Positions 53,063 through 62,697 are shown, numbered from the stretch's first letter. The stretch is DNA of 64,000 nucleotides from Ciceribacter sp. L1K22 (GCF_017599385.1 NZ_JAGFPK010000001.1:622177-686176); one strand, 5' to 3'. The notes: generated from the letters alone by a model not told the origin. Numbers and translations are program-made.

Positions 53063-54274
53063 TCAACCCTCTCGCAGCATCTCCGACATAAGAGAGGCCA
53101 GTCGCTCCGCGACCTCATCCTTGGAGAGGTCCGGCCAGTCCGAAACCTGCAATTTATCGATGATTTTCACTCGGTTGCGTGTGCCCCCCATGATGCCGGT
53201 CTCCGGCGACACATCGTTGGCGACGATCACGTCCGCGCCTTTCTTCTCGAGTTTGGTGCGACCATTGGCGACCACATCCTGGGTCTCGGCGGCGAAACCA
53301 ACCACGATGGTCGGTCGCTGTCGGTGATGTCCCACGGTCTTCAGAATATCAGGGTTCTCGGCGAGCTGCAGCGGGGCAGGAGCCTCGCCCGGCTTTTTCT
53401 TGATTTTCTGGTCGGCCGAAGCTGCGACACGCCAGTCGGCGACGGCCGCGACCATCACGGCGATATCAGCCGGCAGCGTCGAGAGGACCGCATCCAACAT
53501 CTCCTCCGCCCGCTCGACATGGAGTGTCTTCACTCCGATGGGATCGGGAATAGAGACCGGACCTGACACCAATGTAACCTCTGCTCCAAGGCGGGCGAGG
53601 GCGGCCGCGATCGCATGGCCCTGCCGCCCCGACGAGCGGTTAGCGATGTAGCGGACGGGATCGATGGGTTCGTGTGTCGGGCCTGACGTTACGATCGCCT
53701 TGCGGCCCTTGAGAGGCTTTGGAGCTTCGTCAAGCAGCGCTTCAATCGCCGCGACGATCTCCAGGGGTTCGCACATGCGTCCCGCACCTGCTTCGCCGCT
53801 CTCCGCCATCTCGCCCTTAGCCGGACCGATGAAATGGATGCCGTCGCGGCGCAGGGTTTCGGCATTGCGCTGCGTCGCCGCGTGCTGCCACATCTTCGGA
53901 TTCATCGCTGGCGCGATCAGTACGGGACGGTCAGTCGCAAGCAGAACGGTCGAGGCGAGATCGTCTGCAAGTCCGTTCGCCATCTTGGCCGTCAGATCGG
54001 CCGTCGCCGGCGCCACGACGATAAGATCGCAGTCGCGCGCGAGCCTTATATGGCCGACATCCTGTTCGTCTTCGCGTGAAAAAAGGTCGACATAGACGTG
54101 GTCGGCTGCAAGAGCTCCCACGGCAAGCGGCGTGACGAATTTTTGCGCCGCCGCGGTCATCACCGGCCGTACTGCCGCGCCGCGCTCCCGAAGTCGGCGG
54201 ATCAGGTCAAGGCTCTTGTATGCAGCAATCCCGCCCGCAATGATCAATAGAATGCGTTTGTTTTTAAGTGTCAT
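53063..54274 (-). CDS. coaBC: Phosphopantothenoylcysteine decarboxylase/synthase
   Basis: 403 residues, bifunctional. The N-terminal flavin decarboxylase (CoaC, about 1-185) has IAGGIAAYKSLDLIRRL, APAMNPKMW and a Cys in GRMCEP. The C-terminal synthase (CoaB) has VTSGPTHEPIDPVRYIANRSSG and the substrate loop AAVADWR. It carries out two steps of coenzyme A synthesis. It is usually close to ubiB and dut in rhizobia; here a three-gene signalling cassette separates it from ubiB. Confidence 0.96.
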   Translation of the reverse strand: MTLKNKRILLIIAGGIAAYKSLDLIRRLRERGAAVRPVMTAAAQKFVTPLAVGALAADHVYVDLFSREDEQDVGHIRLARDCDLIVVAPATADLTAKMANGLADDLASTVLLATDRPVLIAPAMNPKMWQHAATQRNAETLRRDGIHFIGPAKGEMAESGEAGAGRMCEPLEIVAAIEALLDEAPKPLKGRKAIVTSGPTHEPIDPVRYIANRSSGRQGHAIAAALARLGAEVTLVSGPVSIPDPIGVKTLHVERAEEMLDAVLSTLPADIAVMVAAVADWRVAASADQKIKKKPGEAPAPLQLAENPDILKTVGHHRQRPTIVVGFAAETQDVVANGRTKLEKKGADVIVANDVSPETGIMGGTRNRVKIIDKLQVSDWPDLSKDEVAERLASLMSEMLREG

Positions 54275-54416
54275 ACGCTACATCCGGAACTTGCTCGTGC
54301 CGAACCTATGCCAAAATCCCCCGAATGGGAAAGGACCAATGCCGACCGTAGGTTAAACAGATTTCTACGGGGCAATCGGCGCACATTCGCAGTCCGCGGA
54401 ATCGCCGCTGCCTGCC

Positions 54417-55469
54417 TCACTCCACCGCATCCGCCATCACGCTGATCTTCAGCGGAACCTCGGCGATGGTCCCGCCGCTTTTTTCGACATATTGAATGCC
54501 CGCGCCGAGGCTCGCAGCCATAGACTTGACGATCCGGCTACCCAGTCCCGTACCTGTCGGCGCGCTGTTCGGGACGATACCGATCCCATCGTCCTCGACG
54601 CGCAGCAACGCATCATTCTCCCCCGTCCGCCTAAGGCTCACGCGGATTTCGCCTTGTTGTCCGTCCGGATAGGCGTATTTGAACGCGTTTGTCGCCAGTT
54701 CGGTCACCACCATTCCGACGGTAACGGCACGATCGGCCGAAAGAACGATCGGGTCGGCGGAAAACACCAGTTGGATGCGGTGATCAGAACGCTGCATGGT
54801 TTCGGCGATCTGGGATGTCAGCCCCCGGAGGTAGCGGTCCATCTCAACTCTGCTGACATCATCGGAGGTGTAGAGACTGCGATGCATGCCGGCGATGGCG
54901 GTAATCCGTGCTTGAGTCTCGGCCAGTTCTGCCTTGACTTCCTCGCTTGGGGAGTTGGCGATCTGCAGCCTCAAGAGACTAGCGACGAGTGCAAGCGAGT
55001 TTGCCACGCGATGATTGACCTCGGCCAGAAGAGCCTCTGCTCGTTCTTTCGCCTGTCGTATCTCTTCGTCTGCCCGCTCTTTTTCGGCACGAAGACGTGC
55101 GTTGGCGACCGTTTGCTCGATCGCGCTTGAAAGCAGGTGCAGGAAATCGTCGCTGACGCTCTTTATAACGTAGTCGGCGGCTCCTGCCTTCATCGCATTG
55201 ATGGCAATGCTCGCCTCGTTAGACCCAGTGACATACACGACCGGCGTCGTAACGCCGCCAGTCCGCAGATGATCGAGGATCTCATGCCCGGTTGTGTTAC
55301 GGAGATAGTGATCGAGGACAATGGCGTCGAAGGCATGTTCGGATAGGTGTCGCATCGCCGTGTCGAGGTCTTCGGCGTGCAGAACCACGTGACCGAGACG
55401 ACCGAGCGACTTTTGAACGAGTCGCACGAAAGCCGCATCATCATCAAGATACAGGATGCGAACGCTCAT
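54417..55469 (-). CDS. Hybrid receiver-HisKA_2 kinase
   Basis: 350 residues. N-terminal receiver (about 1-122) with Asp9-11, phospho-acceptor Asp53 (IVLDHYL) and a Lys in YVIKS. A coiled coil about 120-148 leads to a HisKA_2 kinase with His153 (EVNHRVANSLALVASLLRLQ) and N box ELATNAFKYAYPDG. The W-x-E of HWE is absent, so it is HisKA_2 proper. It is the last gene of a kinase-receiver-hybrid set and probably takes phosphate from the CHASE3 kinase through the stand-alone receiver. Confidence 0.88.
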   Translation of the reverse strand: MSVRILYLDDDAAFVRLVQKSLGRLGHVVLHAEDLDTAMRHLSEHAFDAIVLDHYLRNTTGHEILDHLRTGGVTTPVVYVTGSNEASIAINAMKAGAADYVIKSVSDDFLHLLSSAIEQTVANARLRAEKERADEEIRQAKERAEALLAEVNHRVANSLALVASLLRLQIANSPSEEVKAELAETQARITAIAGMHRSLYTSDDVSRVEMDRYLRGLTSQIAETMQRSDHRIQLVFSADPIVLSADRAVTVGMVVTELATNAFKYAYPDGQQGEIRVSLRRTGENDALLRVEDDGIGIVPNSAPTGTGLGSRIVKSMAASLGAGIQYVEKSGGTIAEVPLKISVMADAVE

Positions 55470-55484
55470 CGGGCGCTGCCACTG

Positions 55485-55922
55485 TCAGGGCACTTGCATG
55501 ACGGAGAAGAACAATCCGAGTTGCCGGATCGCGTTTGCAAAGTTGTCGTAGTCGACGGGCTTGGTGATGTAGACATTGGCCCCCAGGTCATAGCAGCGCT
55601 GTATCTCGCGTTCATCGTCCGTGGTGGTCAAGATCACGACAGGGAGGCGGCGCGTGTGCGGGTTGGATTTGATCTTGTCGAGGATATCGGTGCCGGACAT
55701 ATCCGGCAAGTTGAGATCGAGCAAGATCAGCAAATAGCGGTCCTTGGACACCTCGCCACTACGGTCTTGGCCGAGGATGAAATCCAGAGCGGTCGTTCCG
55801 TCGGTAAACGGCACGATTTCGTTATTGACGCCGGCTCGACGCACGTTCTTTTCGATCAGACGGGCGTGACCCTCATCGTCCTCGACCATCACGATGGTGA
55901 CTTCCTTACCTGCGGCTTTCAT
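55485..55922 (-). CDS. Stand-alone response regulator (Rcp1-like)
   Basis: 145 residues, a receiver with no output domain. Acidic residues Glu14/Asp15/Asp16, phospho-acceptor Asp69 (LLDLNLPDMSG), Thr in ILTTTDD and Lys in TKPVDYDN. It resembles Rcp1-type regulators that pair with phytochrome-like kinases. It lies 3 bases after the CHASE3 kinase and 15 bases before the hybrid kinase, so it is likely the shuttle between the two. Confidence 0.92.
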   Translation of the reverse strand: MKAAGKEVTIVMVEDDEGHARLIEKNVRRAGVNNEIVPFTDGTTALDFILGQDRSGEVSKDRYLLILLDLNLPDMSGTDILDKIKSNPHTRRLPVVILTTTDDEREIQRCYDLGANVYITKPVDYDNFANAIRQLGLFFSVMQVP

Positions 55923-55925
55923 ATC

Positions 55926-57413
55926 TCAACTCCGTACTACGCGTGTCAGGTCCGATGGCAGTCGCAAAACGAACGTCGAGCCCTTCCCCAGCTGGGACCG
56001 AACGGTTATTTCGCCGCCCAGGTTCCGCACCAGAGACTGAACGTGCGCAAGTCCTATACCCTCACCGGCCTGGTTCTGGTGTCCGGATCGGCGGAACAGC
56101 TCAAATATGCGCTCGTGGTCTTCGTCTGCAATGCCACGACCGTTGTCTTCAACCTCGATGCGCGTCAGGGTCCGGATATCCGGCATGACCCGCACGGTGA
56201 GACTGAGCGGCCGATCGGCTTGCTTATACTTCACAGCGTTGTCGAAAAGGTTACCAAGGATCTGTTCCAGTGAAAATCGATCGGTCACGATGTTCGGCAC
56301 ACGAACATCCAGCTCGACTTTGCCGCCCGCTTCGCTGACTTGGTGGTGCACGCTTGCTGAGGTGGCTTCGAGAAGAGCCTTGAGATCGATCCTCTCCGGC
56401 TTCAGCGGCCGGCGTCCGTCGCGGGAAATCTTCAGGATGGCGTTGATCAGGCCGTCCATCTTTTTCGTGGATGAGCGGATGAAATCGATGGCCTCGGGCA
56501 GATCTTCCGATGCCGCTAACCGCGCTTCGCGCACCTCATCCTCGGACGGGGCCTTGTCATCGGCAAGCACATAGGCCTGCAGAGACCTCAGGGAATTCTC
56601 CAACTCGGCAGTGAAACCCATGACGTTGACGAGCGGCGCCCGCAGATCGTGGGTGACTATATAGGCGAAACGCTGGATTTCCTGGTTCGCACGGATGAGG
56701 TCCTCTGTCCGCTCGTTGACCCGCTCCTCTAGGTTCTCGTTGAGATATTCGACCTCCCGGCGTGCCTTGGACAGGGCTTGGACGTGTTGCGTTATGATGG
56801 TAATCGCGCCGCCCATCACCAGTAAGATGGCTGCTGCTCCACCGATTGTGAAATAACGTAACTGCTCGTTGGCCGCCGTTTGTGCCTCGACACCGGCCTG
56901 GAAATTGGCGTCCGACTGTTCCTTGAACATATCCAGGATGATGCGTATTCTATCCATTAATTCCCGACCTAGTTCGGTTTGCACTCTGGCAACCGCTCCA
57001 GCCTGGTTGCCGGCGCTGGCAAGAGTGATGGTCTCCTCCATTTCGGATAGCTTCGTCTCGATCGACTGGCCCAATTCGGCGAGCTTTTTAGCTTTGGCGG
57101 GTCTGTCCGCCACGAGCGCCTGAACCTCGGCCCATTCGCTACGGATTTGCTCCAAAGCCTGATTATAGGGTTCGAGAAAGCTCTCATCCAGCGTCAGGAT
57201 GTAGCCGCGCTGGCCGGTTTCGGCGTCGGTAAGTGTTTGCAACAGGTTGGCGCTCGCCCGACGGATGTCGCGTTCGCGGATGATGGCATCGAACGTGCCC
57301 TGGGTCCGCTCAACCAGCCAGAGCGACGACAGGACAAGAGCCACAAGAATGGCCGTTCCTATCGCCAGCATCAGAAGCGTCGCGCGCGCAAAGCTGGCAT
57401 TCGTGGCGGACAT
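55926..57413 (-). CDS. CHASE3-domain sensor histidine kinase
   Basis: 495 residues. TM1 about 11-33, CHASE3 sensor about 35-170 (DAETGQRGYILTLDESFLEPY is its signature), TM2 about 187-208, a coiled coil, then HisKA with His255 (VTHDLRAPLVNVMGF) and HATPase with DNAVKY, DNGRGIAD and GEGIGLAHV. The kinase core resembles phytochrome-associated kinases. Of two close ATGs (57419 and 57413), the second has AGGAG at a suitable distance. First gene of the cassette; no DNA-binding output is encoded. Confidence 0.9.
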   Translation of the reverse strand: MSATNASFARATLLMLAIGTAILVALVLSSLWLVERTQGTFDAIIRERDIRRASANLLQTLTDAETGQRGYILTLDESFLEPYNQALEQIRSEWAEVQALVADRPAKAKKLAELGQSIETKLSEMEETITLASAGNQAGAVARVQTELGRELMDRIRIILDMFKEQSDANFQAGVEAQTAANEQLRYFTIGGAAAILLVMGGAITIITQHVQALSKARREVEYLNENLEERVNERTEDLIRANQEIQRFAYIVTHDLRAPLVNVMGFTAELENSLRSLQAYVLADDKAPSEDEVREARLAASEDLPEAIDFIRSSTKKMDGLINAILKISRDGRRPLKPERIDLKALLEATSASVHHQVSEAGGKVELDVRVPNIVTDRFSLEQILGNLFDNAVKYKQADRPLSLTVRVMPDIRTLTRIEVEDNGRGIADEDHERIFELFRRSGHQNQAGEGIGLAHVQSLVRNLGGEITVRSQLGKGSTFVLRLPSDLTRVVRS

Positions 57414-57519
57414 GGGCATCTCCTGGAGAGCGTGGGCAGAACTGGACGTGCAGGGATGGGCGCTCGGTGCGATGACCATCGTTCCTCTCTACAAGCGGTA
57501 GAAAGAAACAATGATGAGA

Positions 57520-59094
57520 TCAACCCATCTGGATCGCGATTGCGACGAGAGCGGCAGCAATTATCCAGAGGGCAAGCCGACCCCATCTGGTATGGCGCGC
57601 CTCCGCTTTGCCGATCGCTTCAGCGGTTTCCGGGTCGAAACGAAGACCATTCTCGCTCATGTGCATGAGTTCCGAGTGCAGCTTCTCTGTCTTCGTGGCG
57701 ATTTCGGGCAAGGCTTCCGCCAGCCGCACCGCCGCCTTCACGCCGTCCTTGAGATCGGTCGCTATCCGCCTTGGCCCGAGATTGTCGCGGATCCATTTTG
57801 ACACGACCGGATCGGCTGCCTTCCACATGTTGAAGCGAGGATTGAGAATCCGCGCCACGCCTTCGACAACGACCATCGTTTTCTGCAGCATCACCAGTTC
57901 CGGGCGGGTTTCCATCTCGAAAAGCTCGGTGACCTCGAAAAGAAGCGTCAGCAGACGCCCCATCGAAATCGTTTCCGCCGGTTGACCGTGGATAGGCTCG
58001 CCGATCGCCCGGATCGCCTGCGCGAAACTGGCGACATTGTGATGCGAGGGGACGTAACCCGCCTCGAAATGCACCTCGGCGACGCGCACATAGTCGCGTG
58101 TGATGAACCCGTAGAGGATTTCGGCCAGGAACCGGCGCTCCTTTTTACCGAGCCGGCCGGAAATGCCCATGTCGACCGCAACGATCATTCCCGTCGGATC
58201 GACGAAAAGGTTCCCCGGATGCATGTCCGCGTGAAAGAACCCGTCACGGAGGGTATGGCGCAAGAACGACTGTATCAACGTATCTGCCAGGGCATCGAGA
58301 TCATGGCCGGCAGCCTTCAAGGCCTCGACGTTCGACATTTTAATGCCGTCGATCCATTCCATCGTGACGACGTCGCGTCCGGTGCGCTCCCAATCGACCG
58401 CCGGAACCCGAAAACCAGGATCGTCCTTAGTGTTCTCGGCGATTTCCGAAAGGGCAGCAGCCTCCAGCCGCAGATCCATCTCAACCTTGGTCGTCTGTTC
58501 GAGCGCGCGCGTCACCTCGACCGGTCTCAGCCGTCGGGTATGCGGCAGGAAACGCTCCTGCAGCCGGGCGACCAGATACATGGCTTCCAGATCGGCGGAA
58601 AAACGTCGGCGAACACCTGGTCGGATCACCTTGACGGCGACCTTCCGCGGGCCGTCGGCAGTGATAACCTCACCAGGATGGACCTGCGCTATGGATGCCG
58701 CCGCGATCGGAGGATCAAGCCGGGTAAAGAGTTCCTCTACCGGACGGCCGAGAGATCCCTCGATGGCCGCTCTCGATGCCTCGATCGGAAAGAACTCCAT
58801 CCGATCCTGGAGGCCGGCAAGATCCTCTGCCAAGTCAGCGCCGACAACATCGGGACGTGTCGCAAGGAACTGTCCGATCTTGACGTAGGAAGGGCCGAGC
58901 CGCGCCACGGCCTTCGCCAGGCGATCGGATCGTTGCTGCGACTTGCTGCGGCGTCGCGCGAGGAGGCTGGCCGCCGATTTGCCGAACGCCACCATTGGCG
59001 GCAGGCCCTCCGCCGGCAGCGACTCGATGACACCTTCGCGCATCAAGACCCAGCCGACCCGCGCGAGACGGAAATATGCTCCGAGTGTGCTCAT
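57520..59094 (-). CDS. ubiB: UbiB family ubiquinone biosynthesis kinase-like protein
   Basis: 524 residues. YVKIGQFLATRPDVVG holds the KxGQ motif, AAASIAQVHPGEV the Ala-rich loop, VAVKVIRPGV the ATP-site Lys, HADMHPGNLFV and AVDMGISGRL the catalytic-like segments. A C-terminal hydrophobic segment (WIIAAALVAIAI) anchors it. UbiB supports ubiquinone synthesis as an atypical ATPase. It follows ubiE by 5 bases (same strand), a usual ubiE-ubiB pairing. Confidence 0.96.
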   Translation of the reverse strand: MSTLGAYFRLARVGWVLMREGVIESLPAEGLPPMVAFGKSAASLLARRRSKSQQRSDRLAKAVARLGPSYVKIGQFLATRPDVVGADLAEDLAGLQDRMEFFPIEASRAAIEGSLGRPVEELFTRLDPPIAAASIAQVHPGEVITADGPRKVAVKVIRPGVRRRFSADLEAMYLVARLQERFLPHTRRLRPVEVTRALEQTTKVEMDLRLEAAALSEIAENTKDDPGFRVPAVDWERTGRDVVTMEWIDGIKMSNVEALKAAGHDLDALADTLIQSFLRHTLRDGFFHADMHPGNLFVDPTGMIVAVDMGISGRLGKKERRFLAEILYGFITRDYVRVAEVHFEAGYVPSHHNVASFAQAIRAIGEPIHGQPAETISMGRLLTLLFEVTELFEMETRPELVMLQKTMVVVEGVARILNPRFNMWKAADPVVSKWIRDNLGPRRIATDLKDGVKAAVRLAEALPEIATKTEKLHSELMHMSENGLRFDPETAEAIGKAEARHTRWGRLALWIIAAALVAIAIQMG

Positions 59095-59099
59095 CTAGC

Positions 59100-59876
59100 T
59101 CAGAGTTTCCAGCCGGAGTGCAGGCAGGCAATGCCACCGGAATAATTGGTGAAGGTGACACGCGAGAAGCCGGCAGCCGAGATCATCGCCGCGAAATCCC
59201 GCTGGTTCGGAAACTTTCGGATCGACTCGACGAGATACTGGTAGGGTTCGGCATCGCCCGTGATCATCTTCCCGAAGCGCGGTATCGCCTTGAATGACCA
59301 TTCGTCATAGAAACGGTCCAGCAAGGGCATCTCCACGTCCGAGAACTCAAGAACGAGAAGGCGTCCGCCGCGCTTCAGAACCCGGTAGGCTTCCTTTAGC
59401 GCCACATCGATATGGGGTACGTTCCGGATGCCGAAGGCGATCGTGTAGGAGTCGAAACTACCACTTTCGAACGGGAGCTCTTCCGCATTCGCTTCAACGA
59501 AGGTGAGATTTTCGGAAAGCCCCCTTTTGGCGGCACGCTCCGACCCGACCTCCAGCATGGAGCCGTTGATATCGAGAACAGTGGCCTGCGCCTGACGGTC
59601 AGACGCTTCCACGATCCGAAATGCGATGTCGCCAGTCCCGCCGGCAACGTCTAGAACGCGAAAGTCGGGGCTCTTGCGGGGATGGAGCGCAGCAACCATC
59701 GCATCCTTCCAAAGCCGATGAAGTCCGGCCGACATTACATCATTCATAATGTCGTACCGTTTTGCGACCTTGTGGAAGACTTCGTTGACCAGCCCCTGCT
59801 TCTCGGTCTCGGGGACTTCGCGAAAGCCGTAGGACGTTTCCATGCCGCCCTCGGACGAAATACGGCTTTTGGTCAT
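59100..59876 (-). CDS. ubiE: Ubiquinone/menaquinone C-methyltransferase UbiE
   Basis: 258 residues. [31 protein letters not shown] is the start of the family core; [16 protein letters not shown] binds [23 protein letters not shown] is motif III. It C-methylates the quinone ring. The start at 59876 has AAGGAG at 9 bases and gives the 258-residue length normal for rhizobia; in-frame ATGs further upstream (59897, 59954) are less likely. It is divergent from mutM. Confidence 0.96.
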   Translation of the reverse strand: MTKSRISSEGGMETSYGFREVPETEKQGLVNEVFHKVAKRYDIMNDVMSAGLHRLWKDAMVAALHPRKSPDFRVLDVAGGTGDIAFRIVEASDRQAQATVLDINGSMLEVGSERAAKRGLSENLTFVEANAEELPFESGSFDSYTIAFGIRNVPHIDVALKEAYRVLKRGGRLLVLEFSDVEMPLLDRFYDEWSFKAIPRFGKMITGDAEPYQYLVESIRKFPNQRDFAAMISAAGFSRVTFTNYSGGIACLHSGWKL

Positions 59877-60024
59877 CCGGTCGTGCTCCTTACTCATACG
59901 GGTCCGAAGACCATAGCGAAATTGTCTTTCGCGGGCTATCTCTGCACGCGACATGCGCCTGCGGCCACTTGGCGCTGTTCTATAGCCGAGCGCCGGTCGC
60001 GTTTAAACAGAAAGATGGGATGCC

Positions 60025-60906
60025 ATGCCCGAATTGCCAGAGGTGGAAACGGTGAGACGGGGTCTTGCGCCGTCGATGGAGGGGAGCGTGCTGTCTCGGC
60101 TCGAGCTACGCCGACCGGATCTACGATTTCCCTTTCCTGGACACTTTGCCGAGCGTGTCGCCGGACGGCAGATCCTGGGGCTCGGTCGCCGGGCGAAGTA
60201 TCTGCTGATCGATCTCGACGGCGGCTTGACGATCATCGCTCACCTGGGAATGTCCGGCTCCTTCCGCGTAGAGGAGGCTGATGCACCAGGAAATTTCCAT
60301 TATGCCCGAGCCAAGGATGAGAAGCATGATCACGTGATCTTCCATCTCGCCACTTCTGGCGGCCCGGTGAAGATCATCTATAACGATCCCCGTCGTTTTG
60401 GCTTCATGGACGTTGTTGAGCGCACGGCGATCGATGATTGGCCAGCTTTTCGTGGCCTGGGCCCAGAGCCAACCGGCAACACACTCGATGCGCGATATCT
60501 GGCGGCCCGTTTCGCGGGTAAGCAACAGCCGCTGAAACAGGCGCTCCTCGACCAGCGCGTCGTGGCCGGCCTTGGCAATATTTACGTCTGTGAGGCGCTT
60601 TGGCTTTCCGGCCTCTCGCCCGAGCGCCGGGCGGCAACACTCGTGACCGCCACCGGAAGGCCGACGGCGGCACTGGGCCGTCTGGTTGACTCTATCAGGA
60701 CGGTGATTGCCGATGCCATCGCGGCGGGTGGGTCATCGCTCCGCGACCACATCCGGACCGATGGATCGCTGGGTTATTTTCAGCATAGCTTCAAGGTCTA
60801 TGACCAGGAAGACAAAGCTTGCCAGTCCCCGGGCTGCAACGGTACCGTTCACCGTATCGTGCAGGCCGGGCGATCTACCTTTTTTTGCCCGCGCTGCCAG
60901 AAATGA
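60025..60906 (+). CDS. mutM: Formamidopyrimidine-DNA glycosylase
   Basis: 293 residues. The catalytic N-terminus [10 protein letters not shown] (Pro2, Glu3, Glu6) is intact. [17 protein letters not shown] and the C-terminal zinc finger (four Cys: CQSPGC and CPRC) complete the enzyme. It removes 8-oxoguanine and FaPy bases. It lies just upstream of the enoyl-CoA hydratase gene with a 31-base gap. Confidence 0.96.
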   Translation: MPELPEVETVRRGLAPSMEGSVLSRLELRRPDLRFPFPGHFAERVAGRQILGLGRRAKYLLIDLDGGLTIIAHLGMSGSFRVEEADAPGNFHYARAKDEKHDHVIFHLATSGGPVKIIYNDPRRFGFMDVVERTAIDDWPAFRGLGPEPTGNTLDARYLAARFAGKQQPLKQALLDQRVVAGLGNIYVCEALWLSGLSPERRAATLVTATGRPTAALGRLVDSIRTVIADAIAAGGSSLRDHIRTDGSLGYFQHSFKVYDQEDKACQSPGCNGTVHRIVQAGRSTFFCPRCQK

Positions 60907-60937
60907 AACCGCTGTCAACGGTTAGGGAATGAGACAA

Positions 60938-61711
60938 ATGAGCTATGAAACCCTTCTCGTCGAGATGCGCGGACAGATCGCGCTCGTGACGCTCAACCGC
61001 CCGCAGGCGTTGAACGCGCTCAATTCGACGGTCATGGAGGAACTGGTTGCGGCCCTGGAGACATTTCAGAACGATGCCGAGGTCGGAGCGGTCGTCCTCA
61101 CCGGCTCGGAAAAGGCGTTCGCCGCCGGCGCTGACATCAAGGAAATGCAATCCCTCGAGTTTGTGGATGCGTATCTCGGCGATTTCATTGCAGGCTGGGA
61201 TGGTGTCGCGACCTTCCGCAAGCCACTGGTAGCGGCCGTCTCTGGCTTCGCCCTGGGTGGTGGATGCGAGCTCGCGATGATGTGCGATTTCATCATCGCC
61301 GCGGAAAACGCGAAATTCGGCCAGCCTGAAATCACGCTGGGGGTCATCCCCGGCATGGGTGGAACCCAGAGGCTTGTGCGCGCAGTTGGCAAGGCAAAGG
61401 CGATGGATATGTGCCTGACTGGGCGCATGATGGACGCCGCTGAAGCTGAACGTTCGGGCCTCGTTGCCCGCGTGGTTTCCTATGACCGACTTCTGGATGA
61501 GGCCGTCGAGGCCGCGGTCAAGATAGCCTCCTTCTCGAGGCCTGCGGTGGCCATGGCGAAGGAGAGCGTGAACCGTGCCTTCGAACAGACGCTGACGGAG
61601 GGCCTGCGTTTCGAGCGCCGGTTGTTTCATTCCCTCTTCGCGACCGAGGACCAGAAGGAAGGGATGGCTGCCTTTGTCGAAAAGCGGAAGGCGCTGTTCA
61701 AGCATCGCTAG
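60938..61711 (+). CDS. Enoyl-CoA hydratase
   Basis: 257 residues, crotonase fold. [25 protein letters not shown] (oxyanion region), [15 protein letters not shown] and the catalytic Glu in [17 protein letters not shown] (Glu of PEI) plus the second Glu region are typical of FadB-like short-chain hydratases. It hydrates 2-enoyl-CoA in beta-oxidation. The second ATG (60938) has GGGA at a proper distance, unlike the first (60929). Confidence 0.93.
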   Translation: MSYETLLVEMRGQIALVTLNRPQALNALNSTVMEELVAALETFQNDAEVGAVVLTGSEKAFAAGADIKEMQSLEFVDAYLGDFIAGWDGVATFRKPLVAAVSGFALGGGCELAMMCDFIIAAENAKFGQPEITLGVIPGMGGTQRLVRAVGKAKAMDMCLTGRMMDAAEAERSGLVARVVSYDRLLDEAVEAAVKIASFSRPAVAMAKESVNRAFEQTLTEGLRFERRLFHSLFATEDQKEGMAAFVEKRKALFKHR

Positions 61712-61770
61712 CGTTTCGGCGCGTAGAGTCAAATGACTCGCTTTCCGGGTGGTTTCGTCGAAATTGCGCG

Positions 61771-61799
61771 TTGACGGATGATCGCTTTCCCGCTATACG
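61771..61799 (+). promoter_or_regulatory. Sigma-70-type promoter for rpsT
   Basis: TTGACG at 61771-61776, 17-base spacer, TATACG at 61794-61799. The predicted start near 61806 gives a leader of about 117 bases, long enough for S20 autoregulation. Confidence 0.6.
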
Positions 61800-61922
61800 G
61801 CCGCCCACGACACGGAAAACCTTCCGGTTCTTCCGCGATTGCTCCCCAATGCTGGCTTGACCGTCTGTTGCGGCCCGACGCGGCGATATGGGAGTTTGGT
61901 TTGAATTCGAAGAGAGGCATCC

Positions 61923-62189
61923 ATGGCCAATACAACTTCGGCTAAGAAGGCGACCCGCAAGATCGCACGCCGCACCGACATCAACAAGGCACGTCGCTCG
62001 CGCGTTCGTACCTTTATCCGCAAGGTCGAGGAAGCTCTGGCCGCAGGTGATCCGGCGGTTGCCAAGGAAGCCCTTCGTGCGGCGCAGCCGGAGTTGCAGC
62101 GCGCAGCCTCCAAGGGTGTCGTTCACGCCAACACTGCGTCGCGGAAGATTTCGCGTTTGGCGCAGCGTGTGAAGGCCCTGTCTGCCTGA
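61923..62189 (+). CDS. rpsT: 30S ribosomal protein S20
   Basis: 88 residues. [31 protein letters not shown] is the Lys/Arg-rich S20 start, and [22 protein letters not shown] the end. It binds 16S rRNA early in 30S assembly. It has a Shine-Dalgarno AGAGAGG, its own promoter (61771) and a terminator (62220). It sits directly before dnaA, as in many rhizobia. Confidence 0.97.
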   Translation: MANTTSAKKATRKIARRTDINKARRSRVRTFIRKVEEALAAGDPAVAKEALRAAQPELQRAASKGVVHANTASRKISRLAQRVKALSA

Positions 62190-62219
62190 TTTAAGACATT
62201 TTTCTGCCGCATTTAAAGT

Positions 62220-62244
62220 GCCCGGTCATTTGATCGGGCTTTTT
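62220..62244 (+). terminator. Intrinsic terminator of rpsT
   Basis: An 8-base stem (62220-62227 with 62232-62239, one G-T pair), ATTT loop and TTTTT at 62240-62244. Confidence 0.9.
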
Positions 62245-62394
62245 GCGTTGTGTCGTTCATGTCTTCCCTGGGCCGGCGAGGACGTAACATTTAAATGACG
62301 GCCGCGTGACAGAAATTATCGTTTAATTACAATAATTTGTTAGAGGTTCATTCGTGTTCTTGAACCTCACTTTACGGCAAGCTGCCCCGTTTTT

Positions 62395-62520
62395 GAGTCA
62401 AGCGAATTTTTATTTTTCTGGCCCTACGTCCGCTCGTCATCACCTGAAATTTGAATCTCCTTGATTCCAAAGAGAATATTTTTCGAGGAATTGTGACATT
62501 GAAAAAGACGCCTCGGAGTC
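62395..62520. promoter_or_regulatory. Cluster of four GANTC (CcrM) sites upstream of dnaA
   Basis: GAGTC 62395-62399, GAATC 62453-62457, GATTC 62463-62467 and GAGTC 62516-62520, four sites in 126 bases. GANTC is the CcrM methylation site of alphaproteobacteria, and methylation state affects dnaA transcription in Caulobacter. Relevance here is inferred. Confidence 0.5.
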
Positions 62521-62564
62521 AATGGGCAGGTCTTAATTTGACGTAAAAATTCGCGGTTGATCTT

Positions 62565-62697
62565 GGTCTGTGATCCTGCCTTAATACCTCTCGGCAGACG
62601 GCGAAAATTGGTCGGATGGGCGTGAGGGCTTAAGCCCCTTTTCACCCGCTTCCGGTTGATGTTGTCTGTGGACGAGGCGTTTCCGCCTCGTTTTTTC
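62565..62697 (+). ncRNA. Candidate small RNA upstream of dnaA
   Basis: It ends at a strong terminator (62672-62696) that serves no visible gene, 450 bases after the rpsT terminator. Internal pairing includes CTGCC/GGCAG near 62576-62595 and a longer stem around 62618-62645 closed by GGGC-TTAA-GCCC. The 5' end is not defined; a weak TTGACG lies near 62537. It could instead be part of the dnaA leader. Confidence 0.4.
62672..62696 (+). terminator. Intrinsic terminator of unknown transcript
   Basis: An 8-base perfect stem (62672-62679 with 62684-62691), TTTC loop and six T at 62691-62696. Confidence 0.88.

Noticed and set aside
62660-62685. Partial DnaA-box-like TCTGTGGAC upstream of dnaA
   Set aside because: It matches TGTGGATAA poorly and is single; it also overlaps the terminator stem. 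There is no evidence for an origin here, and rhizobial oriC is typically placed near hemE rather than dnaA.
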